A stretch of DNA of 7,138 bases. Origin: Bacteroidota bacterium. Its GTDB lineage: Bacteria; Bacteroidota; Bacteroidia; Flavobacteriales; Flavobacteriaceae. Within the stretch, counting starts at the first letter, position 1, and each line of letters begins with the position of its first letter. This document shows, one piece after another, positions 1 to 5,491 of this stretch. A program made the position numbers and the translations under genes. The stretch spans positions 1 through 7,138 of the forward strand of contig JAJRPL010000296.1 of the NCBI GenBank assembly GCA_024280815.1, in the 5' to 3' direction. The notes under the pieces are model-generated. The model was not told the DNA's origin. It worked only from the letters and a program-made list of their open reading frames with translations, and did no database searches.

Positions 1-214
1 ATTGAAATCGACACATCAAACCGTCAGTTTCATATTTTATAATGATAAGATTCGGGTTTTAAGCGTAAACCCCTGATTATAAAAATATTTACAAAAAGAT
101 ATGCTTGCACTAATATAATTGCTACTTTTACAGCATGAAAACAACTTAAACGATGGCAACTTATCCAAAACAAATATTCAATATTTTTATAAAAACAACA
201 CAACAGTTTGTAAT
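1..214. other. Upstream intergenic region, possible tail of a preceding gene
   Basis: I see no complete gene here. Two + strand frames are open from the window edge, one stopping at 40-42 and one at 74-76. The latter would end a protein in ...IFYNDKIRVLSVNP and could be the C-terminus of an upstream gene, but 24 codons are too few to decide. A 6-bp hairpin (GGGTTT 54-59 with AAACCC 67-72, 7-nt loop) overlaps that possible gene end and has no U-tract after it. The rest is A/T-rich and probably carries the promoter of module 1. Confidence 0.3.
123..130 (+). promoter_or_regulatory. Weak candidate -7 element for module 1
   Basis: TACTTTTA matches the Bacteroidota -7 consensus TAnnTTTG except at the last base. 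It sits in the context GCTACTTTTAC, which resembles GCTAACTTTGG upstream of the second leader copy. A TTG at 105-107 lies only 15 nt upstream, shorter than the usual spacing of about 19-21 to a -33 element. It is proposed mainly because both leaders carry a similar element at a similar place. Confidence 0.2.
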
Positions 215-299
215 ACAGTTAGTTACCCCCCCCCCATTATTTGCTTCAAACGCTTTACCGAAATTATATAAGCCTTGCATTTTATCATCCCAACCATAA
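153..299 (+). other. Candidate upstream ORF whose frame depends on a C10 tract
   Basis: An ATG preceded by ACG opens a 49-codon reading frame in the leader of precursor 1. Codons 25-28 cross a run of ten C bases (226-235). With one more C the frame would close after 39 codons with the ending CFKRFTEII. The equivalent ORF in the second leader (3507-3626) is exactly 39 codons and ends CFKHFTENT. Both start 63 nt before the repeat's CAG codon and share ACGATG, but their first 21 codons are unrelated. Substitutions in the shared part are not biased to synonymous sites, so translation is uncertain. Confidence 0.2.
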
Positions 300-431
300 G
301 TTTTATGTTCTGTTATTATCAGTTGCTGCTGTTAAGCATGCGAGCAGTTCAATAAATGCAAACGCAAATTATAAATATCTGCCATATTATGGCAATAAGT
401 TTATTTTTTTTATTGGGAAGAATGGGTTCGA
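215..431 (+). repeat. Leader repeat, copy 1 (upstream of precursor 1)
   Basis: About 217 bp align with 3569-3786 at roughly 90% identity by eye (around 20 differences, several around the C tract). The block runs from ACAGTTA, through a C10 homopolymer (226-235), to GGTTCGA. It contains a perfect palindrome TGCCATATTATGGCA (380-394) followed nine bases later by eight T (404-411). Both features are kept in copy 2 apart from loop bases. A reading frame from 241 to 435 is open in both copies, but differences fall on codon positions 1, 2 and 3 about equally (3, 6 and 5). The block is therefore more likely DNA or RNA signal than protein. It probably belongs to the 5' leader of the precursor mRNA. 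Confidence 0.85.
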
Positions 432-436
432 CTGAA

Positions 437-468
437 TTATCCATCCTTATTTACAAAAGGGTGGATAA
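437..468 (+). promoter_or_regulatory. Leader hairpin in copy 1
   Basis: TTATCCATCC (437-446) pairs with GGGTGGATAA (459-468) over 10 bp with a single U.G wobble (444/461) and a 12-nt loop. The second leader has a hairpin at the matching place (3796-3831) sharing CCAUC/GGUGG, including the same U.G wobble, but the remaining pairs are different bases. This is consistent with a selected RNA structure. No U-tract follows, so it does not look like a simple terminator. Confidence 0.5.
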
Positions 469-496
469 TACCGATTTTAAACTAAGCGGCAGGCAT

Positions 497-519
497 TAAA
501 CAAAATGGGGTAAAATCCA
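497..519 (+). promoter_or_regulatory. Conserved pre-start block, copy 1
   Basis: TAAACAAAATGGGGTAAAA (497-515) is identical to 3878-3896 although the flanking DNA has diverged. It forms a small hairpin, TGGG (506-509) with TCCA (516-519), around a GTAAAA loop. It also contains the minimal ORF ATG GGG TAA (505-513). The distance from the block to the precursor start is 33 nt here and 34 nt in the other copy. I infer a role in translation of the precursor. Confidence 0.5.
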
Positions 520-548
520 TAGAAATTAACAGAGAAAAAAAAATAAAA

Positions 549-773
549 ATGAATAATAAACTAAGATTAAATAAACAAACAATTGCTGAGCTTTCAAATT
601 CTGAAAAATCAAATATTAAAGGTGGAGAGGCCGGTCTTTCAATATATGGATGCCCAACTAATCTCAAGACTAGGAGAGGAGATAATTGTTGTGCCAATAG
701 TACACCACAAAATCTTGAAACATGTCAAGGCAACACCTGTGTATTTTTAGATGGTTGTCCTGTAATTGACTAA
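549..773 (+). CDS. RiPP precursor peptide 1, double-glycine leader, six-Cys core
   Basis: This 74-aa peptide has the layout of Bacteroidota natural-product precursors. Its leader is MNNKLRLNKQTIAELSNSEK..IKGG, of the LNKxTIAxLS type used by class I lanthipeptide and GG-Bacteroidales precursors, and it ends at Gly25-Gly26. Cleavage there would release a 48-residue core with cysteines at 35, 47, 48, 59, 64 and 70 and seven Ser/Thr (31, 37, 41, 51, 52, 58, 63), suitable for thioether rings. The start ATG follows an A-rich stretch and the conserved 19-nt leader block. The neighbours are an Ere-like protein and a LanC cyclase. Which modification the core gets is inference: no dehydratase is visible, so disulfides remain possible. 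I do not recognise the core as a named product. Confidence 0.85.
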   Translation: MNNKLRLNKQTIAELSNSEKSNIKGGEAGLSIYGCPTNLKTRRGDNCCANSTPQNLETCQGNTCVFLDGCPVID

Positions 774-790
774 ACCATTTACCTTTTTTT

Positions 791-870
791 GTCTCTATTC
801 ATTTGTTAGCATGAGGTGAATTTATTATTAATATAATGTTCTAATTCTTGAATAGAGACTATTTTTATTT
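791..870 (+). terminator. Stem-loop plus U-tract after precursor 1
   Basis: GTCTCTATTCA (791-801) pairs perfectly with TGAATAGAGAC (849-859), followed by TATTTTTATTT (860-870). The loop is long (47 nt) but can fold a small inner hairpin (ATTAT 824-828 with ATAAT 833-837). Between a precursor and its enzymes, such an element typically allows partial read-through, giving more precursor than enzyme mRNA. The long loop makes it weaker than a canonical terminator. Confidence 0.5.
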
Positions 871-879
871 CGATTTATT

Positions 880-2229
880 ATGTTATTTGAATTAGAATAT
901 TTATGTAAACATAAAATTACATCATTTAGAGAAGTAATTATTATAAGTATTTTAATTGTACTATTTGAAAGTGCAAATTGCCAAAATAAGTTTAATAATG
1001 GCATTTTAAAAACCAAACCAAATGCTCATAGTATTAAAAGTATGGGGGTATTAAAAGATTATAATACTTTTATGTTCCTAAAGGACGAAATAGATGACAA
1101 ACGTTTCGTTTGGCTTGGAGAAAATAACCACTTAACTAAAGAAAACAATCAGCTCAAATATAGACTTATCGAATTTTTACACGAGCAATTAGGTTTCAAT
1201 GCTGTAATTTTTGAGAGTGGGACAGGAAATTGTGGAATATCTAACCTTGCTAAGTCTCAACTTAATCCATTTGAGTTTTTATATACTTCATTAATTGGGG
1301 CTTGGAGAACAGAAGACAACTGTTCCATGATGGAATTCTTTAAACAGAGTCCAATGGATTTGGCTGGGATGGATCCAAACTATAAGGCTCGTTATCTGCC
1401 AAAAAGAGCTTATGATTTCATCTTCGATCAAAACAAAAAAATGGCAGAAAGTTATTATTTGCTTGACAGCATGAATTCTAATCTTGCTATTGAAATGTCA
1501 AATTTATATCATAGTGATGCATCCTTGAATGAAAAAAACAAAGTTGCAGCAGATTTAAATGCAAAAAAAGACAAAATAAAGAAGGGCTACGGGCAGTTAC
1601 TGGATAAAATTAGCCTACAGGATATAAACCCTGAAATTAGAGATAAAAAGGCATTGATGATTATAAAACTAGGTTTGAAAAACAACATCTTTGACCTATC
1701 GAAGGATTTAACCAAATTCAAGAATGATACTGCTTATTGGCTTACTAATAGGGAACGTGACAGTATCATGGCTAGAAATATTGAATTTTTGGTTGATTCA
1801 ATCTATACTAATGAGAAAGTAATTGTTTGGGCTCACAATTTTCATATAAGAAAAAGAAATATTGAGCAACCTCAAAAGTCAAGTTCACTTGAGACAATTT
1901 CTTTCTTTCTTCCAGAGGAAATTAAAGAGGAATCTTTTGTGATTGCCCTATTTGCTGATTCAGGAGAACAAAAATGTTTGAAACATTCGCTTTTCAGAAT
2001 TTGTAGGGATTTAAGTTTGGGCATATTTTACCTTAACACAAGAATTTCTAAAGGAAATTCGTTGCTCAAACAAACTGATTATTGGACTAATAAAAAGTAC
2101 CCGGTATGTAAAAAAGGAAAAGTAACCCGAACTTTAGCAGATTCCTATGATGCATTTTTTTATATCCCTAATTCTCATCATTCAGTATTATTAAATTCTG
2201 ATCCTTTTAAAAAGAGAAAAAATGATTAA
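880..2229 (+). CDS. Secreted erythromycin-esterase-like (Ere/ChaN superfamily) protein
   Basis: This 449-aa protein carries the key motifs of the erythromycin esterase family. WLGENNH around residues 78-84 supplies Glu81 and His84, IFESG supplies Glu112, and VWAHNFH supplies His319 and His322. These match the Glu/His set that the EreA/EreB/EreC family uses for hydrolysis. Residues about 18-35 are a hydrophobic segment ending SANCQ, read as a signal peptide for export to the periplasm; the cysteine lacks a normal lipobox. The ATG at 880 is preferred because it includes this signal. The stop overlaps the LanC start by 8 nt, which suggests translational coupling. Known Ere enzymes open macrolide lactones. 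Here the substrate is unknown: it may act on the exported peptide (ester or ring) or give self-protection. The fold assignment is solid and the role is inferred. Confidence 0.85.
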   Translation: MLFELEYLCKHKITSFREVIIISILIVLFESANCQNKFNNGILKTKPNAHSIKSMGVLKDYNTFMFLKDEIDDKRFVWLGENNHLTKENNQLKYRLIEFLHEQLGFNAVIFESGTGNCGISNLAKSQLNPFEFLYTSLIGAWRTEDNCSMMEFFKQSPMDLAGMDPNYKARYLPKRAYDFIFDQNKKMAESYYLLDSMNSNLAIEMSNLYHSDASLNEKNKVAADLNAKKDKIKKGYGQLLDKISLQDINPEIRDKKALMIIKLGLKNNIFDLSKDLTKFKNDTAYWLTNRERDSIMARNIEFLVDSIYTNEKVIVWAHNFHIRKRNIEQPQKSSSLETISFFLPEEIKEESFVIALFADSGEQKCLKHSLFRICRDLSLGIFYLNTRISKGNSLLKQTDYWTNKKYPVCKKGKVTRTLADSYDAFFYIPNSHHSVLLNSDPFKKRKND

Positions 2230-3391
2230 AGGTGTAATTGAAAACAAGATAAACGAAATTGAGATAGAAATTTCTAAATCTGACCCTCTTAAGGATATTG
2301 GATTTTTTTCTGGAGAAATTGGCATCGCAATTTTTTATAATCAAATGTATGAATATTATAAGAAGGAAGAATTTAGGGAAAAACCTCGTGAGCGATTAGT
2401 AAATACTTTTGATTTAATTAACGAGGGTTATAAATCGACAACCATTTGCTCTGGTATTTCAAGTGTTTTAATTGGCATCAAACAGACAAATTCTGAAAGT
2501 CTTGTTGATTCACTGACAATTGAGGTTCTGAATAAAAAAGTTATTGAATCTGTGAAAATAATGATTGAAAGACGAAATTTTGATTTTCTTCATGGAAGTA
2601 CTGGCATTATCTGGACACTTTTACTGTTTGATAAAATTGATATTGATGTAGTTTCATACTATGTTGACTCAATCTACAAAGTTTTGAAAAAGGTATCAAA
2701 ACATCGTTATAGCATTGTGCAAACAAGAAATGAAGAAGGCAAATTAGTTAATTTCATTAATCTTAGTTTATCACATGGACTTTCAAGTATAATCATTACG
2801 TTGGCAAAAATAGCTTCAAAAAATATAAGCGTTGCAAAGGCTAAATATATATTAACAAAGTTATGTAATTTTATTATATGTGAAAAATTGAAAAATATCG
2901 AGGCTTTGTACCCATCCTTTTCAAGGATTTTCAACCCAGAAATTATGTCGAGTAGGTTAGCCTGGTGTTATGGTGATATAGGGATCATGCTGTCATTACA
3001 AAAAGCAAGTGAGGTATTAGATATTCCAGAATGGCAAAACGAAGCAAAGTTAATTCTTGCGAATTCAATACAGAGAAAATCAATAGTTGACACAAAAGTA
3101 TACGACCCAATGCTGTGTCATGGGTCTGGTGGTTTAACTGCAATTTTTCATGCTCTTTCTCTTAAGTATAATGACGTTGCAATCAATAATATTAAAGATT
3201 ATTGGCTCAACTATACTTTAAAACTTGGGAGCCAGAAAAATGGATTGGCAGGTTTTACAAAATTATATGATAATATTCAAATTAGACCTGATATTTCAGT
3301 ACTTAGTGGTATTGGTGGAATCGGGTTGATGCTTTTGTCTGTGCTAGACAATAGCATACCGGATTGGTATACTTTTTTTATGATTGATTAA
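2222..3391 (+). CDS. LanC-type lanthionine synthetase (cyclase)
   Basis: This 389-aa protein has the repeated Gly-rich motifs of the LanC alpha/alpha toroid: FFSGEIGIA near the N-terminus, DFLHGSTGI, LSLSHGLSS, WCYGDIG, LCHGSGG and SGIGGIG. The three zinc ligands are present: Cys249 in WCYG, then Cys299 and His300 in CHG. His185 (SHG) and Asp121 (FDFLHG) match NisC active-site His212 and Asp141, and Tyr follows Cys249 as in NisC. The length is normal for a stand-alone LanC. LanC adds cysteine thiols to dehydrated Ser/Thr to close (methyl)lanthionine rings in the cytoplasm. It overlaps the Ere-like gene by 8 nt and is the last gene of module 1. Oddly, no LanB dehydratase is present; it must be outside the window, or this LanC works on an unconventional substrate. 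Confidence 0.9.
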   Translation: MIKGVIENKINEIEIEISKSDPLKDIGFFSGEIGIAIFYNQMYEYYKKEEFREKPRERLVNTFDLINEGYKSTTICSGISSVLIGIKQTNSESLVDSLTIEVLNKKVIESVKIMIERRNFDFLHGSTGIIWTLLLFDKIDIDVVSYYVDSIYKVLKKVSKHRYSIVQTRNEEGKLVNFINLSLSHGLSSIIITLAKIASKNISVAKAKYILTKLCNFIICEKLKNIEALYPSFSRIFNPEIMSSRLAWCYGDIGIMLSLQKASEVLDIPEWQNEAKLILANSIQRKSIVDTKVYDPMLCHGSGGLTAIFHALSLKYNDVAINNIKDYWLNYTLKLGSQKNGLAGFTKLYDNIQIRPDISVLSGIGGIGLMLLSVLDNSIPDWYTFFMID

Positions 3392-3456
3392 AACTCTTTC
3401 GTTATATGAAGTATTGTTGCATATTAAAATAACAGGCTCTATATCAAATAAAATGC

Positions 3457-3464
3457 TAACTTTG
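3457..3464 (+). promoter_or_regulatory. Candidate -7 element for module 2
   Basis: TAACTTTG is a full match to the Bacteroidota -7 consensus TAnnTTTG. It lies about 65 nt after the LanC stop and about 110 nt before the second leader repeat. I see no TTG at the expected -33 distance, so the assignment rests on one box plus its similarity to the element at 123-130. If used, precursor 2 would have a ~460-nt 5' leader. Confidence 0.35.
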
Positions 3465-3506
3465 GGCTTCAACAAATTATAAAAATACGCATAAGCAAAA
3501 AAAACG

Positions 3507-3626
3507 ATGACTTTAAACCGGGAAACACAAAGCGCTTATCTTGAATATATTTTACATATTGTTGGTTTACAGTTAATTACGCCCCCCCGCATTCCCTGCT
3601 TCAAACACTTTACCGAAAATACATAA
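3507..3626 (+). other. Candidate 39-codon upstream ORF in leader copy 2
   Basis: ATG in the context ACGATG opens 39 codons ending CFKHFTENT and a TAA stop. The last 18 codons lie inside the leader repeat and correspond to those of the copy 1 ORF once its C tract is lengthened by one base. The first 21 codons are unlike those of copy 1. It could be a leader peptide whose translation affects the downstream hairpins, or a chance frame. Substitutions between copies do not favour synonymous sites, which argues against protein-level selection. Confidence 0.2.
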
Positions 3627-3786
3627 GCCTTGCATATTATCATCTCAACCATAAGTTTTATGTTCTGTTATTATCAGTTGCTGATATTAAGCATGCGAGC
3701 AATTCAATAAATGCAAACACAAATTACAAATATCTGCCATGTTATGGCAATAAGTTTATTTTTTTTATTGGGAAGAATAAGTTCGA
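3569..3786 (+). repeat. Leader repeat, copy 2 (upstream of precursor 2)
   Basis: This is the second copy of the ~217-bp block at 215-431, in direct orientation and 3354 bp away, also just upstream of a precursor gene. The C tract is shorter and interrupted (C7, then GC, at 3582-3590). The TGCCAT/ATGGCA hairpin (3735-3740 with 3744-3749) and the T8 run (3759-3766) are retained. Similarity drops off outside the block except for the hairpin and the 19-nt block described separately. Confidence 0.85.
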
Positions 3787-3795
3787 TAAACAGAG

Positions 3796-3831
3796 CCATC
3801 TCAAATTATAGTACCGATTGTTTTGAGGTGG
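3796..3831 (+). promoter_or_regulatory. Leader hairpin in copy 2
   Basis: CCATCTCAAA (3796-3805) pairs with TTTGAGGTGG (3822-3831) over 10 bp with one U.G wobble (3799/3828) and a 16-nt loop. It is the positional counterpart of the hairpin at 437-468. The outer CCAUC/GGUGG pairs are shared, while the rest of the helix is built from different bases and grows towards the loop instead of outward. Confidence 0.5.
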
Positions 3832-3877
3832 AAATAAATTGGTTTGTGTTATTTTTAATATACATTAAACCGATAAA

Positions 3878-3900
3878 TAAACAAAATGGGGTAAAACCCA
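3878..3900 (+). promoter_or_regulatory. Conserved pre-start block, copy 2
   Basis: The 19-nt block TAAACAAAATGGGGTAAAA is identical to 497-515. Here TGGG (3887-3890) pairs with CCCA (3897-3900) around the same GTAAAA loop. The G.U closing pair of copy 1 is a G-C pair here. The ATG GGG TAA minimal ORF (3886-3894) is also kept. Confidence 0.5.
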
Positions 3901-3930
3901 CCATTATATTAACAAATAAATATTTTTACG

Positions 3931-4113
3931 ATGAAAAAAAGAGAACTTCTAGATTCAATTCTAAAAAAAAGTGTAATAGAAAAAATTGAGGCCGCAAGTT
4001 TAGGCTCTATAAAAGGTGGCGATATACAAAACTATCAAACATGCCATGTAACTCAAGATCAGGTTTGTCAGGGTCAAGATTTGTGTACTTGCTCACAGAC
4101 ATCAGCATGTTAG
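3931..4113 (+). CDS. RiPP precursor peptide 2, double-glycine leader, five-Cys core
   Basis: This 60-aa peptide has a charged leader with an ...AASLGSIKGG ending at Gly29-Gly30. The 30-residue core has Cys at 38, 46, 52, 54 and 60 and Ser/Thr at 37, 41, 53, 55, 57 and 58, crowded toward the CTCSQTSAC end. The leader is quite unlike that of precursor 1, apart from the IKGG cleavage site. This suggests a different maturase but a shared protease/exporter. The next gene is a radical SAM/SPASM enzyme, so thioether crosslinks from Cys to peptide carbons (sactipeptide/ranthipeptide type) are the first guess. Lanthionine rings by the LanC in module 1 cannot be excluded. The core is not one I recognise. 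Confidence 0.85.
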   Translation: MKKRELLDSILKKSVIEKIEAASLGSIKGGDIQNYQTCHVTQDQVCQGQDLCTCSQTSAC

Positions 4114-4118
4114 TATGA

Positions 4119-4152
4119 AATTTGAGCCTTGCTATTATGCAGGGCTCAAATT
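4119..4152 (+). terminator. Strong stem-loop between precursor 2 and the rSAM gene
   Basis: AATTTGAGCCTTGC (4119-4132) pairs with GCAGGGCTCAAATT (4139-4152), 14 bp with one U.G wobble and a 6-nt loop. It is followed by AGTTATTTTA, a weak U-rich run. It begins five bases after the precursor stop and ends 21 bases before the rSAM ATG. It may cap the abundant precursor mRNA or act as a leaky terminator. It is the counterpart of 791-870 in module 1. Confidence 0.6.
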
Positions 4153-4173
4153 AGTTATTTTAAAAATAAAACT

Positions 4174-5490
4174 ATGTTCAAATTAAGCAACTACAATCAT
4201 TATGCAAAATTTAAGGATACTACACTATTGTATAATGCATTGACAGACATTGTTGTCCCAGTACCATATGATGGTTTTAGAGAACTTCAGAGACTTTTTG
4301 AAAACTTGGATGTTTTTAAGTCGTTAAAAAACGAACTTTTTGTAAAATTCATTGACTGGGGTATTATTATCCCAAAAGAGGAAGAAGAAATTGATATTAT
4401 AAGATATAGAAACAAAAAAGAGGTCTTCAATACTCGATATTATAGATTAACTATAAACCCAACTCTTGACTGCAACATGAGTTGTTGGTATTGTACAGTC
4501 GATTCTGCCGGTGTAACTCGCCCTAATAAGAGGATGGATAACTGCGTAATTGAAAATATCAAAAAACATATTACTTATTTAGTTGAGAAAGTCAATATTG
4601 ACGGTTTATTTCTTGATTGGTTTGGAGGTGAGCCTTTAATATACTTCGAAGATGTAATTCTACCTATTTCTATTCACGCTAAATCTTTAGTAAAAAAACA
4701 CAATATTGGATTTACTCATCATATTACTACTAATGGTTACCTTATTCAAGATAACATGTTCGACGAATTAAATAGTATTTCACTTAATTCATACCAAATC
4801 ACGTTGGACGGAAACGAAGAAAGGCACAATAAAATAAGAAATAATAATGGTCAACCTTCATATTCAAAAATAATCAATAATATAAATTCTTTATGCGAAA
4901 AAGTATTAAATGTGAGTATAACATTACGTATTAATTATGACAGAAAAACTTTAGATAATATAACCGATGTTATACCAAAAATTAAAAAGCATAATAGAAA
5001 AAAGATTAGGGTTTCATTTCAAAAAGTATTCCAAATAAAGGCAATATCAGAAAATGAAAACCCGCAATTAAAACATGCAAAAGAGCAGTTTGAAAAAGCA
5101 GGATTCATTGTGTCATATTGGGCTTATAGACCAAATAGTTTCTATACTTGTTATTCAGATAAATATTCCCATGCTGTAATTAATTATGATGGTAATGTAT
5201 TTAAGTGTACCGCAAGGAACTATAGTGACGCATTAAAGGTTGGTGAATTGAATGATGACGGAAAGATTAATTTTAATGAAAAAAAGATGTCAAAATTGTT
5301 CGCAAATGCAACCTTTGAAAATGAAGAATGCTTAAATTGTAAATTGCTACCACTTTGCTTTGGGCCATGCATACAAAAAACGTATGAAATAAAAGAAGGT
5401 AAAGCAAAATTCAAGTGTTTACTTGAAGATGCGGAATTATCATTGGACACATTTATCATTTCTAAAGCAACTGAAAGAAAATTGATTTAA
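4174..5490 (+). CDS. Radical SAM/SPASM peptide maturase
   Basis: This 438-aa enzyme has the radical SAM signature CNMSCWYC (Cys100, Cys104, Cys107) for the SAM-binding [4Fe-4S] cluster and FGGEPL at about 150-155. The C-terminal SPASM domain follows its classic pattern: Cys326, Gly340-x4-Cys345, then Cys386-x2-Cys389-x5-Cys395-x3-Cys399 and Cys415, which bind auxiliary clusters. The N-terminal ~90 residues are the variable region typical of Bacteroidota peptide maturases and probably bind the leader. I start at ATG 4174. A TTG start at 4129 would put the stem-loop of 4119-4152 inside the gene and add 15 residues unlike the family. Members install C-S or C-C crosslinks or other radical modifications in cytoplasmic precursors. 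Precursor 2, 60 nt upstream, is the obvious substrate. The exact chemistry cannot be read from sequence. Confidence 0.92.
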   Translation: MFKLSNYNHYAKFKDTTLLYNALTDIVVPVPYDGFRELQRLFENLDVFKSLKNELFVKFIDWGIIIPKEEEEIDIIRYRNKKEVFNTRYYRLTINPTLDCNMSCWYCTVDSAGVTRPNKRMDNCVIENIKKHITYLVEKVNIDGLFLDWFGGEPLIYFEDVILPISIHAKSLVKKHNIGFTHHITTNGYLIQDNMFDELNSISLNSYQITLDGNEERHNKIRNNNGQPSYSKIINNINSLCEKVLNVSITLRINYDRKTLDNITDVIPKIKKHNRKKIRVSFQKVFQIKAISENENPQLKHAKEQFEKAGFIVSYWAYRPNSFYTCYSDKYSHAVINYDGNVFKCTARNYSDALKVGELNDDGKINFNEKKMSKLFANATFENEECLNCKLLPLCFGPCIQKTYEIKEGKAKFKCLLEDAELSLDTFIISKATERKLI

Positions 5491-5491
5491 A

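Noticed and set aside
54..72. GGGTTT/AAACCC hairpin as terminator of an upstream gene
   Set aside because: The stem is only 6 bp and no T-run follows; the upstream gene itself is unproven.
380..411. TGCCATATTATGGCA palindrome plus T8 as an intrinsic terminator
   Set aside because: The stem is only 6-7 bp and AT-rich, and the T-run is nine bases away. Its conservation in both leaders is noted under the repeats, but termination is not supported.
241..435. Open frame of 64 codons inside the leader repeat, also open in copy 2 from about 3596
   Set aside because: It has no ATG (TTG in one copy, CTG in the other). Differences between copies are as frequent at codon positions 1 and 2 as at position 3, and it has no recognisable motif. 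It is treated as non-coding.
675..683. Arg-Gly-Asp (residues 43-45) in the core of precursor 1, the integrin-binding tripeptide
   Set aside because: A tripeptide occurs easily by chance and nothing else points to host-cell adhesion.
3711..3989. 92-codon + strand frame running from the leader into precursor 2
   Set aside because: It overlaps precursor 2 in another frame and is a low-complexity translation of leader DNA. The 60-aa GG-leader frame clearly fits the family.
4129..4173. Longer TTG start for the radical SAM gene
   Set aside because: The added 15 codons coincide with the loop and right arm of a 14-bp stem-loop, and the family-like sequence begins at ATG 4174.
5220..5459. Minus-strand open frames opposite the enzymes (also 482-697, 828-1016, 2707-2934, 6157-6444, 6683-6961)
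   Set aside because: They are antisense shadows of well-supported + strand genes or the leader, with no motifs of their own.
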